Source: Deltaproteobacteria bacterium (GTDB lineage Bacteria > Myxococcota > JADLHZ01). Taken from it: 64,000 bases of DNA. How positions within the stretch are numbered: position 1 is the first letter of the stretch; the number at the start of each line of letters is the position of its first letter. Shown here piece by piece: positions 27,181 to 35,549 of the stretch. The notes under the pieces are model-generated. The model had not been told where the DNA came from. It made no database searches and was given only the letters and a program-made list of their open reading frames with translations. The position numbers and the translations under genes are program-made. The stretch lies in contig JADLHZ010000072.1 in the NCBI GenBank assembly GCA_020848545.1, positions 1 through 64,000 on the forward strand. The letters are read 5' to 3'.

Positions 27181-27597
27181 GTGCGCGTCGCCTTCGACCG
27201 TATCGAGAACGAAGGCAGCTTCGCCGAGTTCGTGCGGCACATCCCGATGGTCAAGGAGCTCAAGAAGGTGCGCGATCACTTCGTCATCGCGCTGCAGTTT
27301 CGCGTCGCGATCCTGTCCGTCGGTTTCGGCGCCGAGATGCGCCTCGTGCGCGAAGGGCCGGACGACGTCCGCTTCGAGTACGTCAAAGGCGAGCCGCGGG
27401 GCCTCACGCTCCGCTTTGCCTCACACCCGCTCGACGATGGCTCGCTCATGCAGATCGACGTCGGCTTCGACATCGACTCGCTCGGGTGGTTGGCGAAGCA
27501 TTTTCTGAAGAACCATCCGGAGATCCGCGACGGCGCCCATACTGGGACGGCCGTGGCGATCGTCGAGGCGCTGCGGACGGCGGTGGAGCGGATGTAG
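27181..27597 (+). CDS. SRPBCC-like protein, possibly N-terminally truncated
   Basis: About 138 residues if translation starts at GTG 27181. The pattern (FAEFVRHIPMVKELKKV early, DVGFDIDSLGWLAKHFL late) fits the START/SRPBCC superfamily of hydrophobic-ligand-binding proteins, which includes coenzyme Q-binding COQ10 and polyketide-cyclase folds. The expected first strand lies upstream of this start, beyond the last in-frame TGA at 27115. No good ribosome site precedes 27181, so expression from here is uncertain and the locus may be a pseudogene. Confidence 0.55.
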   Translation: MRVAFDRIENEGSFAEFVRHIPMVKELKKVRDHFVIALQFRVAILSVGFGAEMRLVREGPDDVRFEYVKGEPRGLTLRFASHPLDDGSLMQIDVGFDIDSLGWLAKHFLKNHPEIRDGAHTGTAVAIVEALRTAVERM

Positions 27598-27599
27598 CG

Positions 27600-27622
27600 A
27601 GAGCGCTTCTGAGATGCGCTCT
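27600..27622. terminator. 23-bp palindrome between convergent genes
   Basis: AGAGCGCTTCT and AGATGCGCTCT form a near-perfect palindrome with a single mismatch, followed on the plus strand by TAGTTTT. It lies 3 nt after the SRPBCC stop and touches the stop of the convergent 61-residue gene, so it can serve as a terminator. The half-site AGAGCGCATCT is the same as the tips of the long inverted repeat at 33896-34076. Confidence 0.55.
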
Positions 27623-27807
27623 TAGTTTTGGCGGTTCTTCGTCAGGCGCGCGAGGTACTGCTCGAGCTTCGCCGTCGTGATGGCGACTGCGGTGCCATCG
27701 GCGCCTTGGCGCATCATGAAGAGATCGACGCCGACCCTCCGCACCTGCACGCTCTCGTCGATCGTCTTCCAACCTTCGCTCTCGGACTCTGGGAGATCTT
27801 TCAGCAC
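27622..27807 (-). CDS. small protein, 61 aa, with strong ribosome site
   Basis: The start is GTG 27807, preceded by AGAAGGAG at a 6-nt spacing, which is what decides this call; longer frames upstream are shadow sequence. The product is charged with no membrane helix (LPESESEGWKTIDES then VRRVGVDLFMMRQ), and the C-terminal part looks like a short helix ending LARLTKNRQN. I recognise no family. It stands alone between the MFS gene upstream (165-bp gap) and the convergent SRPBCC locus. Confidence 0.6.
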   Translation of the reverse strand: MLKDLPESESEGWKTIDESVQVRRVGVDLFMMRQGADGTAVAITTAKLEQYLARLTKNRQN

Positions 27808-27971
27808 GCTTGGCTCCTTCTCGGGGGCATACACAGCACACGACCGACCCGGTTGTGATGCCACGAGACGGCCGCACTGGTGTGTGAAGCGCGTCACACG
27901 AGCGCTTTTCCCTAAACGCTCGCGGAGCACGTCACGATACGACTGAGGAGCCGGGCGCGGCGGTGCGGCAA

Positions 27972-29333
27972 TCAACCGGCCGTATCGATCCGGTGATCCT
28001 TCGTCTCGCGAATCATCAGCGCGCCAACGACGCAGGTCACGATGCAAACGGCGATCGGATACGCGAGCCCGCCGTAAATCGCCGAGTCGCCGAGCGTCTC
28101 CTTCGCCCACTCGGACGCCGTCACCGCGGTCGCGATCAACGGCAAGAAGCCGCCGAACCAGCCGTTGCCCAAGTGATACGGCAGCGACATCGAGGTGTAG
28201 CGGATCGCCGTTGGAAACAGCTCGACGAGGAACGCCGCGATCGGACCGTAGACCATCGTCACGTAGAGCATCTGCACGAAGAGCAGCGCGACCACGCCAG
28301 CGCTCGCGCCGATCGAGAGCTCCGTCACCGCGGCGAGCCCGCTCGGATTCACGAGCGCCTTCAACGCGACGAAGATCGGCAGGTAGGTGAGGGCCGCGAG
28401 CGCGCAGCCCGTGAGCATGATCTTCTTGCGCCCGATGCGATCCGAGAGCCGGCCGAAGTAAACGAAGAACGGGGTCCCCAACGCGAGCGCGATGGCGACG
28501 AGCACGTACGCCGTACGCCAGTCGAGGTTCAGCGGCTTCTGCAGGAAGGTGAGCGCGTAGAACTGCCCGGTGTACCAGACGACGCCCTGCCCCGCCGTGG
28601 CGCCGAAGAGCGCGATGAGCACGTAGCGGCGGTTCCGCGGCTGCATGAACGAGTCGCGCAGCGGATGCTTCGACACGCGGCCTTCGCTCTTCAGCTTCGC
28701 AAAGAGCGGCGACTCGCGCATCTGCAGACGCATATATATAGACACGCCGAGCAAGAGGAACGACGCAAAGAACGGCGCGCGCCAGCCGTAAGCGCGGAAA
28801 TCTTCGGCGCCGAACCAATAGCGGCACACGCCGATCACGCCGAGCGAGAGGAAGAAGCCGAGCGTCGCCGTCGTCTGAATGAAGCTCGTGTAGTAGCCGC
28901 GGCGATCGTCGGGCACGTGCTCGGCGACATAGGTCGCGGCGCCGCCGTACTCACCACCGAGCGCGAGGCCCTGGAGCAAGCGCAACGACACGAGCAGCAC
29001 CGGCGCCCACACGCCGATCGAAGCGTACGTCGGCAGAAAGCCGATGAGCGCGGTCGACAGGCCCATGATCAGGATCGTGACGAGGAAGGTGTACTTCCTG
29101 CCGACGAGATCGCCGAGGCGGCCGAACACCACGGCGCCGAGCGGCCGCACGCCGAAGCCGGCGCCGAAGGTGGCGAGGCTCGCGAGCAGCGCCGCCGTCT
29201 CGTTGCCCGGCGGAAAGAACAGCGCGCCGAAGAACACCGCGAGCGAGCCGTAGAGATAGAAGTCGTACCACTCGAAGAGCGTACCGACGCTCGACGCGAT
29301 GAGCACGCGCCGCAAGGAGCCTGTGTCAGCCAC
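27972..29333 (-). CDS. MHS-family MFS transporter (metabolite:H+ symporter)
   Basis: A 453-residue, 12-helix transporter starting at GTG 29333. The N-terminus (GTLFEWYDFYLYGSL), GRLGDLVGRKYTF in loop 2-3, GGEYGGAATYVAEH in helix 5 and the second-half GRLSDRIGRKK loop are typical of the metabolite:H+ symporter group that includes ShiA, ProP and KgtP. Substrates are small carboxylates or zwitterions; the exact one cannot be read. The start lies one base after the stop of the M1 aminopeptidase, so they are coupled. Uptake linked to peptide breakdown is a reasonable guess. Confidence 0.92.
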   Translation of the reverse strand: MADTGSLRRVLIASSVGTLFEWYDFYLYGSLAVFFGALFFPPGNETAALLASLATFGAGFGVRPLGAVVFGRLGDLVGRKYTFLVTILIMGLSTALIGFLPTYASIGVWAPVLLVSLRLLQGLALGGEYGGAATYVAEHVPDDRRGYYTSFIQTTATLGFFLSLGVIGVCRYWFGAEDFRAYGWRAPFFASFLLLGVSIYMRLQMRESPLFAKLKSEGRVSKHPLRDSFMQPRNRRYVLIALFGATAGQGVVWYTGQFYALTFLQKPLNLDWRTAYVLVAIALALGTPFFVYFGRLSDRIGRKKIMLTGCALAALTYLPIFVALKALVNPSGLAAVTELSIGASAGVVALLFVQMLYVTMVYGPIAAFLVELFPTAIRYTSMSLPYHLGNGWFGGFLPLIATAVTASEWAKETLGDSAIYGGLAYPIAVCIVTCVVGALMIRETKDHRIDTAG

Positions 29334-29334
29334 G

Positions 29335-31911
29335 CTACTTGCGCGCGCTCAGGAACTTCGCGACGACCGGCGCCTGCGCTTGCTTGTACACGGCGCAGAG
29401 CTGCATCTGCTCGAGCGCTTGATCGAGCTGGCGCGGGCCGCCGGTGAACTGCTTGCTCCGCTCGCCGAAGAACGCCTTCACCTTCGGCACGAGCGCGGCG
29501 TCGCACAAGCCGGTCGCGGTGAACGGAAGGTAGGCGCCGTTGTCGCGCGGCAGCTTCTTCACGAGCGCGTCGAAGTTGCCTTGCACCCAGTCCCACACGA
29601 TCGGCCGCGTCTCCGGCGAACCGGTCGGGCCCCAGAGCAAGCTCATCGCCTCGCGCACTTCGAAGGCGTCGGTGAGCAGGATCGGCAGCGTCGACTTGAC
29701 GATCGCCGGATCGCGGAAGCTCGCGACGGCGCGCAACAGGCGGCGGCGTTGCTCCCGATCCTTCTCCGCCTTCGCGGCGTTGAGCCACTTCTCGTAGAGC
29801 GCCTTGTCGCCGTTCTCCGCGGCGATCGACAGCACGTGGTCGAGGACGTTCGGCGCGACGGCTTTCGGATCCGTGAGCCACGCCGCCGCGAGCTTCTGCG
29901 CTTCGGCGATCAGCGTCTTGTCCATGCCGGAGTGCGCGACGAGCGGCACGATCTCGACGCGCAAGAGTCGGGTGTCTTCGTCCTCGCTCGGCTGCTCCTT
30001 CCACGTCAGCTTGCGCGCGCGTTCGCCGAAGACGTCTTGGATGTACTTCACGTACGCCGGACGCTGCGCGTCGCTGACGAGGTTCGACTCGCGCAACCAA
30101 CCGACCGAGCCGGCGATCGACTCGACGACGAAGCGGTTCTTGTCTTGGCTGAGCGTCGGCGCGAGCTCGAGCAACGCCGACAGATCGAGCTTGCCGGCAC
30201 GAACGAGCGCGTTGAAGTCCGAGATGACGCCGAGCTTCTCGGGTGCGCTCAGGCTCGGCAGCGCCACGGTGCGCAATTGTTTGGCGAGGTCCGTGCTCGG
30301 CAGCGCGCGGTAGTACGCGTTGCCGCCGTCGTTCGGCGCGACCCACGTCGGGCACTTGTCGCCGAGCGCGATCTCGCCTTCGCGCTTGTCGAGCAGCGTG
30401 CAGGCGTTGCCGTTGCTCGTGCGCACACAGACCGGGATGCTCCACACTTGATCTTCGCCGCCGCCCGGGGATCCGAGCGGGAGGTAGCGCTGCTGCTTGA
30501 GCTTCAGCTTTGCCGTCTTGTCGCACGCGAGGTCGAGCGCCACGATCGGCACGCCGGGCTGATCGAGGAAGGTCGAAAACGCCGGCGCGATGTCACGCTT
30601 CGCCTCGGCCGAGATCGCACCGAGGAAGTCTGCCGCGGTCGCGTTTCCGTGCGCGTGCTTCTTCATGTACGCCTGCACGCCCTTCCTGAACGCGTCGGCG
30701 CCGACGAAGCGCTCGAAGGTGGCGATGACGGTCGCGCCCTTCGAGTAGGTGATGCCGTCGAACGCGTTCTTCATGTCGTCGTTGGAAGTGATCGGCTGGC
30801 GGATCTTGCGCGCGCTGATCAACGAGTCCGAGCTCATGGCGCGGCCGCGGGTGAACATGCGTTCCTCGGCGGCGCCCCACGTCGGCTGCCAGGTCTCGAT
30901 GATCTTCGGCGTCATCCAGGTGGCGAACGCTTCGTTGAGCCAGAGGTCGTCCCACCACGCCATGGTCACGAGGTCGCCAAACCACTGGTGCGCGAACTCG
31001 TGTGTCGCCACTTCGGCGTAGGCGCGCTTGCGATCGATCGTCTCTTCGTCGGGCTTCTGCAGGATGAGCTGGCTCGAGAAGGTGACGAGGCCCGGGTTCT
31101 CCATGGCGCCGCCGAAGAGCGGCACGGCGATGCAGTCGAGCTTCTCGTAGGGATAGTTCGAGCCGAAGTATTCTTCGAGCGCGTCGAGCGACTCGCGCGA
31201 GCTCGCGGCCGCCCAGCGTGCGCGATCGCCCTGCCCTTTCGGCGTCAGGATGCGGATCGCCGTACCGCTCTTCTTCGCCTTGCCGCCGTCGACGATGTCG
31301 AACGGGCCGACCGCGAACGCGAGCAGGTAGCTCGGCAGCGGCTTCGTCTCGGCGAAGCTCACGCGCTTCCACTCGCCTTCCGTCTTCTCGGCCAGCTGCG
31401 GCGTGTTCGAGAACGCCTTGTCGCGCGGGCGCACCCGCAGCGTCACTTGCCATGGCACCTTGTAGCCGGGCTCGTCGAAGCACGGAAACACACGGCGCGC
31501 GTCGATCGGCTCGAAGTGCGTGAAGACGTACCAGTCGTCGCCCTCTTTCTGCTTCGACGCGCCGTCAGAGTCCTTGGTCGACAGCAGCGCGGTGTACTCG
31601 ATGTGCACCTTGTGCGCTCCGACCGCGAGCGGCTTCTTGAACTCGAGGCCGACGAAGTCCTTGCCGCCGGCGATGACCTTGTCCGCGGACGACTTCGTGA
31701 TCGTCAGCTCGTTCGCGTTCAGCCAGAGCACGCTCGTCGGCTTCTTGACGTCGAGCTCGATGTCGATGGCGCCGCTCAGCTTGTCCGCCGTCGGATCGAC
31801 GCTCAGCTCGACTTTGTACTTCACGGGCTGCGCGTTGTCTGGCAGGCGCAACGTCGGCGGGGTCGGGTCGTTTGCGGCGAGGAGAGCGGCCGTCAGGAGG
31901 AGCGCGTGCAT
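29335..31911 (-). CDS. M1-family zinc aminopeptidase, exported
   Basis: An 858-residue gluzincin aminopeptidase. The N-terminus (MHALLLTAALLAAND) is a short signal peptide, so the enzyme acts in the periplasm or outside. The exopeptidase motif is GGAMENPGLV and the zinc site is HEFAHQWFGD with the third ligand Glu in WLNEAFATWM. A C-terminal ERAP1-like helical domain follows from about 520. It releases N-terminal residues from peptides. It precedes, and is coupled to, the MHS transporter and follows the PEGA gene after 18 nt. Confidence 0.95.
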   Translation of the reverse strand: MHALLLTAALLAANDPTPPTLRLPDNAQPVKYKVELSVDPTADKLSGAIDIELDVKKPTSVLWLNANELTITKSSADKVIAGGKDFVGLEFKKPLAVGAHKVHIEYTALLSTKDSDGASKQKEGDDWYVFTHFEPIDARRVFPCFDEPGYKVPWQVTLRVRPRDKAFSNTPQLAEKTEGEWKRVSFAETKPLPSYLLAFAVGPFDIVDGGKAKKSGTAIRILTPKGQGDRARWAAASSRESLDALEEYFGSNYPYEKLDCIAVPLFGGAMENPGLVTFSSQLILQKPDEETIDRKRAYAEVATHEFAHQWFGDLVTMAWWDDLWLNEAFATWMTPKIIETWQPTWGAAEERMFTRGRAMSSDSLISARKIRQPITSNDDMKNAFDGITYSKGATVIATFERFVGADAFRKGVQAYMKKHAHGNATAADFLGAISAEAKRDIAPAFSTFLDQPGVPIVALDLACDKTAKLKLKQQRYLPLGSPGGGEDQVWSIPVCVRTSNGNACTLLDKREGEIALGDKCPTWVAPNDGGNAYYRALPSTDLAKQLRTVALPSLSAPEKLGVISDFNALVRAGKLDLSALLELAPTLSQDKNRFVVESIAGSVGWLRESNLVSDAQRPAYVKYIQDVFGERARKLTWKEQPSEDEDTRLLRVEIVPLVAHSGMDKTLIAEAQKLAAAWLTDPKAVAPNVLDHVLSIAAENGDKALYEKWLNAAKAEKDREQRRRLLRAVASFRDPAIVKSTLPILLTDAFEVREAMSLLWGPTGSPETRPIVWDWVQGNFDALVKKLPRDNGAYLPFTATGLCDAALVPKVKAFFGERSKQFTGGPRQLDQALEQMQLCAVYKQAQAPVVAKFLSARK

Positions 31912-31929
31912 GGCGCGGCGGGTAGCGCG

Positions 31930-32562
31930 TCAGTGGTGAAGCGTCAACGAGGCGAAACCGCCGCCAGGGCCTGGGGCTGCGGCCAGCGAGACCGTCGCTT
32001 TTCCCTTGGGCGATGGCGCGAAAACAAACAGCGCGACTGAGCTTAGCGCCGCAGCGCCCGCGATCGCCCAGCTCGCGATGGCGGCGCGGTCGATCGCGCT
32101 CAGCCGCTCGATGCGAGCATTGATCGCGTTGGCGTTCGCGGACGTCTGGTCCCACGGCGCAGCGTTGTAAGCGGCGATGTCTCGCTGCAGCGCCGCCGTC
32201 AGCGGGTCGCCGACGCCGAAGCGCAGCACGAAGCCGCTGATCGTCAAAGCGGCGGCGCCCGAGAGCAAGGTCCACGCCGCGACGCGCGAGCGCCACGCTG
32301 TCCTTTCGCGCGCCTCGTCGATCGTCGGCGCCGCGAACATGAGCACACGCACCGTCTGCTGCTGGCCGCCTTCGACTTCGACCGTCAGGCGCCGCTGCTC
32401 GAAGCCCACGTGGCGCACGATCACTTCGTGCAAACCGGGCACGACGTCGCGCTCGCAGGGGCTCCCGGGACAAAGCGTCCCGTCGATGAGCACCTCCGCC
32501 CCGGGTTGACTGGGTTCGACGACGATGGGGGCAGCGATGATCCACGCGAGCGCGACGAGCAT
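31930..32562 (-). CDS. PEGA-domain membrane protein
   Basis: A 210-residue protein. After a short hydrophobic leader (ALAWIIAAPIVV) a PEGA-type beta domain spans about 15-80 (QPGAEVLIDGTLCPGSPC, VPGLHEVIVRHVGF). The rest has two hydrophobic helices around 95-115 and 160-180 separated by an Ala/Asn-rich loop. PEGA domains bind cell-wall or surface polymers and are common in Myxococcota. It stands 18 nt upstream of the M1 aminopeptidase and is probably in the same transcript. Confidence 0.8.
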   Translation of the reverse strand: MLVALAWIIAAPIVVEPSQPGAEVLIDGTLCPGSPCERDVVPGLHEVIVRHVGFEQRRLTVEVEGGQQQTVRVLMFAAPTIDEARERTAWRSRVAAWTLLSGAAALTISGFVLRFGVGDPLTAALQRDIAAYNAAPWDQTSANANAINARIERLSAIDRAAIASWAIAGAAALSSVALFVFAPSPKGKATVSLAAAPGPGGGFASLTLHH

Positions 32563-32724
32563 GCGGGCTGTCTAGAAGACGATCGACTTCGCCGATGTGC
32601 GCGCGATCACCCTGGCGCCAAAAGTGCGAACGGATGGCGCCGCACAGAGAGAGCCAGGCCGGAAACCACGCGACCGTCGCCATCACCATCGCCGCGATGC
32701 CGAGGCAGGCGACGAGAAGCGACG

Positions 32725-33192
32725 TCAGACGCCGAAAGCGGCGAGGAGCGCGCGGCCGGTCATGAAGTAGAGGATCAACGAGCCGATCGTCCACAACGTC
32801 GCTCGCGTGTCGTGCGTGCGTGCGGTCAGATAGGCCGCGAAGTGCAGGAAGCGCGACGCCGCGTAGCCGTAAAACAGGCACTGCGCGAGCAGCAGCGACG
32901 GATCCGTCAGAACGAAGAGCAGCCCGGCGAAGAGAAAGTACGGCACGTTCTCGAGATCGTTGGCGTGGATGCGGCGGATGCGCTCGACCGTCTCGTTCGG
33001 CAACAGCTGCTCTGGGCTCGGGTTCGGGTTCATCGCCGTTTTCTTCGCGTCTTCAGGCGAACGGAAGCCGCCCTTGACGGTCATCATGCGCAGCACGGTG
33101 AGCCACGCCATCGACAGCGTCTTCAGGATCATCAGCGAAGCGGCGATCACATAGGCGACAAAAACGGGGTTCTGCAGGTTGAGCTTGTCCAT
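32725..33192 (-). CDS. MAPEG-family membrane protein (microsomal glutathione transferase-like)
   Basis: A 155-residue protein with four membrane helices. The ERIRRIHANDLENVPYF motif after helix 1 is the MGST1/MAPEG signature. These trimeric enzymes conjugate glutathione to lipophilic electrophiles or reduce lipid hydroperoxides. Its ATG directly follows the TetR stop with no spacer, so the repressor and the enzyme are one transcript, consistent with a detoxification module induced by a lipophilic ligand. Confidence 0.92.
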   Translation of the reverse strand: MDKLNLQNPVFVAYVIAASLMILKTLSMAWLTVLRMMTVKGGFRSPEDAKKTAMNPNPSPEQLLPNETVERIRRIHANDLENVPYFLFAGLLFVLTDPSLLLAQCLFYGYAASRFLHFAAYLTARTHDTRATLWTIGSLILYFMTGRALLAAFGV

Positions 33193-33822
33193 CTATCCCT
33201 CCTTGCCAGCGGCGGCGGAAAACACACGGCACATCTCGCTGACGAGCTCGTCGTTCCCATAGAGCAAGGGATCATCGAAGCGTTCGACGAGCGCCTTCAT
33301 GCCGAGGATACCCATCGCCGCCAGGTGCGCGCTGAACGCGAGGCGGCGCGGCGAGAGGCCCTTCTTCAGCCGCTTCTTGCCGCCGGCGAGCCGAGCCTCC
33401 GCGCCGCCGTACAGGCGATCGTTGATCGGCCGCAACCGAAGGAAGCGCTCCCGCGTCATCGCCTTTGGGTCGTAGCGCTGCACCTCTTGGGTGATCAGTC
33501 GGAAGAGCTCCATCGCCGGCGCGAAGTGCGCGACGAAGCTCGTGATCATCGCCGCGAGCGCCCCGGCGCCGTCCTTCGTCTCCTCGACGGCGGCCGCGAC
33601 CACGTTTGCAGCGCGCTCCCACTCGCTCATGAACACCTCGAAGACGAGCTCGTCCTTCGACGCGAAGTGGTAGAGCAGTCCCTGCTTCGTCACGCCGCAC
33701 TCTTTGGCGACGGCGTCGAGCGTGAAGCCGTCCATCCCTTTTCTCAGCGCGACCTGCTTGGCCGCGACGACCAGCTCATCACGGCTGCTCTGCCGGCGCC
33801 GCGCGATACGAGTTTTCACCAT
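33193..33822 (-). CDS. TetR-family transcriptional regulator
   Basis: A 209-residue repressor. The N-terminal helix-turn-helix (about 25-60: FTLDAVAKECGVTKQGLLYHFASKDEL) is canonical; the C-terminal half is helical ligand-binding sequence. It heads the MAPEG operon and probably controls it. Candidate operators, GGTAAAGTT direct repeats and a GTAAA/TTTAC palindrome, overlap its start region. Ligands of such TetR-MAPEG pairs are usually hydrophobic electrophiles. Confidence 0.93.
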   Translation of the reverse strand: MVKTRIARRRQSSRDELVVAAKQVALRKGMDGFTLDAVAKECGVTKQGLLYHFASKDELVFEVFMSEWERAANVVAAAVEETKDGAGALAAMITSFVAHFAPAMELFRLITQEVQRYDPKAMTRERFLRLRPINDRLYGGAEARLAGGKKRLKKGLSPRRLAFSAHLAAMGILGMKALVERFDDPLLYGNDELVSEMCRVFSAAAGKEG

Positions 33823-33823
33823 T

Positions 33824-33853
33824 GGTAAAGTTTACTGTACTCACGGTAAAGTT
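33824..33853 (-). promoter_or_regulatory. candidate TetR operator
   Basis: GGTAAAGTT occurs at 33824-33832 and again at 33845-33853, 21 bp apart (two helical turns). GTAAA-G-TTTAC at 33825-33835 is a perfect palindrome, and TTTAC...GTAAA (33831-33850) gives a second overlapping inverted repeat. The cluster lies immediately upstream of the tetR start codon, the expected place for autoregulation. Confidence 0.6.
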
Positions 33854-33895
33854 GTCCAGCGAAAGAACCTGGTGCTAGCGGGCGTCGCCATGGCC

Positions 33896-34076
33896 AGAGC
33901 GCATCTCATAACCTCTTTTCGAAGCGAAAACGCCGAATTCGAGCCTGAGGCGTCCGCCCGTAGCGACGAGCGCGGAGGCGTGGCGCCAGCCACGTCGCAC
34001 AAGCGAGGAGCGAGGACGGGTGGATCAGGCCGAAAGCGGCGTTTGCAGCCGAAAACGAGGTTGTGAGATGCGCTCT
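33896..34076. repeat. 181-bp imperfect inverted repeat (foldback element)
   Basis: The outer arms 33896-33941 and 34031-34076 match at about 37 of 46 positions when one is reverse-complemented, including 13 identical terminal bases (AGAGCGCATCTCA). Complementarity weakens inward but a CGTGGC/GCCACG hairpin lies near the middle. The right tip contains the ATG of the DUF1697 gene. There is no internal ORF of note. It looks like a MITE- or REP-like remnant; no flanking target duplication is obvious. Confidence 0.7.
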
Positions 34077-34577
34077 AGACACATCGTGCTCCTGCGCGCC
34101 GTCAATGTGGGCGGCACCGGCAGGCTGAAGATGAGCGAGCTCAGTGCGCTCTGCGAACGGGCGGGCTTCACCGAAGTGACGACCTACATCCAGAGCGGCA
34201 ACGTCGTCCTCTCGAGCGACGGCAACGAAGACGCCGTGAAAGCAGCGCTCGAAAAGGCGCTGGCGAAGAAGCTCGGCAAGCCCGCCGGCGTCCTCGTTCG
34301 CTCGGCGCAGGAGATCCGCGACGTCTTGGCGAAGAGCCCGTTCGCCGCGATGCCGCCGAACCGCGTGATCGTGTTCTTCGTCGACGAGACGCCGGCCCAG
34401 AGCATGCTCGCCGAGATCACGGGCCAGGCCGGCGAAGAGGTCGCGCTCGGGCGCCGCGAGATCTACGTCTACTATCCGAACGGCCAAGGCGTCTCGAAGC
34501 TGAAGCTGCCATGGGCGAAGACCGGCACCGGCCGCAACGTCAACACGATCACGAAGCTTGCGGAGATGGCAGGCTAG
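34068..34577 (+). CDS. DUF1697 domain protein
   Basis: A 169-residue soluble protein. ATG 34068 is chosen because the family begins at RHIVLLRAVNVGG; the longer frame upstream lies inside the inverted repeat. Typical motifs are LCERAGFTEVTTYIQSGNVV and the C-terminal TGRNVNTITKLAEMA. DUF1697 proteins are widespread, monomeric alpha/beta proteins of unknown function. The start codon sits in the tip of the inverted repeat, so the repeat supplies its 5' untranslated region. Confidence 0.92.
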   Translation: MRSRHIVLLRAVNVGGTGRLKMSELSALCERAGFTEVTTYIQSGNVVLSSDGNEDAVKAALEKALAKKLGKPAGVLVRSAQEIRDVLAKSPFAAMPPNRVIVFFVDETPAQSMLAEITGQAGEEVALGRREIYVYYPNGQGVSKLKLPWAKTGTGRNVNTITKLAEMAG

Positions 34578-34598
34578 CGATTGAGTGAGTCGCTGGTT

Positions 34599-35549
34599 TC
34601 ATCGCGCGGAGAGATAGGTCTCGAGCTTGTCGAACGATCCGGTCCAGCCCTGCGTCATACCGCCGCGCTCCTTGACGAACGCCGCGATCTCTTCGGCACT
34701 TGCGTTGCCGTGGGGCTCCCAGGTCACGGTCACGCGCGTTTCATCGGGGCTCTCGGCGATGAGCTCGACGACGGTGAGCATCGTCTCCGGCCACGTCGGC
34801 GCGCCCGGGTGCCGTGACACGCCGCCTTCCTTGTCGCTGAACTGCTGTGTGTAGACGATACGCGACGGCTTCACGAGCTCCACGTAACGGATCTTGCCGT
34901 ACATCGTGAAGGCGCCGTCCATGCGATAGAAGCCTTCGCCGCCGGGTTTGATGTCGACCTCGATGAACTGCATCGTGAAGCCCGTCGGTGGCATCCACTG
35001 CGCCACGTGCTCGGGCGACGTCCACATCGCGAACATCGTCTCCAACGGCGCGTCGAAGGTGCGGTTGATGATGAAGCGCTTTTTGCCGTGCAGCTGCTCG
35101 TCCAGGAATTCACCCAAGCGATCCCACGTCGCGTTGCCGCCCGCCTTCTTGACGAAGCTCCTGGTCTCGCGCGCGGCCTCCGGCGTCGCGAGGATCATGC
35201 GCATGTGCATCTCGGTCTTCTGGCCGAGCTTCTTGAACTGCACCTTCACGCGGAAGAGCGGCGGGCGATCGTCGTTGCCGCCGTGGTCATAGACGAGCAG
35301 CGCGTGCTTCTCGACCTCGTAAAAGACGGTCTTGTTCTCGTAGTTCGTGCCGTCCGGACCGTGCATCGTATACGTCCACGTGCCGCCGGGGCGAACGTCC
35401 TTTTGATAAGTGGTCAACGTGAAGCCACGCGGGCCCCACCACTGCGCCACTTGTTTCGGGTCGATCCAGGCGTCCCACACGAGGTGCACCGGCGCGTCGT
35501 AGATGCGCGTGATGGAGATTTCGTTCGACTCACTTTTTTTGGCGGCCAT
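34599..35549 (-). CDS. tandem AHSA1/SRPBCC-domain protein
   Basis: A 316-residue fusion of two AHSA1 domains: about 8-160 (RIYDAPVHLVWDAWIDPKQV, WWGPRGF) and 162-316 (RTFDAPLETMFAMWTSPEHV, WMPPTGF). Each half normally occurs as a separate protein. AHSA1-like proteins in bacteria bind hydrophobic ligands or act in stress responses, and are often controlled by the ArsR-type gene beside them. Here the gene overlaps that regulator by 20 nt, so both are translated from one message. The ligand is unknown. Confidence 0.92.
   Translation of the reverse strand: MAAKKSESNEISITRIYDAPVHLVWDAWIDPKQVAQWWGPRGFTLTTYQKDVRPGGTWTYTMHGPDGTNYENKTVFYEVEKHALLVYDHGGNDDRPPLFRVKVQFKKLGQKTEMHMRMILATPEAARETRSFVKKAGGNATWDRLGEFLDEQLHGKKRFIINRTFDAPLETMFAMWTSPEHVAQWMPPTGFTMQFIEVDIKPGGEGFYRMDGAFTMYGKIRYVELVKPSRIVYTQQFSDKEGGVSRHPGAPTWPETMLTVVELIAESPDETRVTVTWEPHGNASAEEIAAFVKERGGMTQGWTGSFDKLETYLSAR

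Noticed and set aside
29299-32040. Long plus-strand frame opposite the M1 aminopeptidase
   Set aside because: It mirrors the real gene and carries no domain; composition is typical of antisense high-GC frames.
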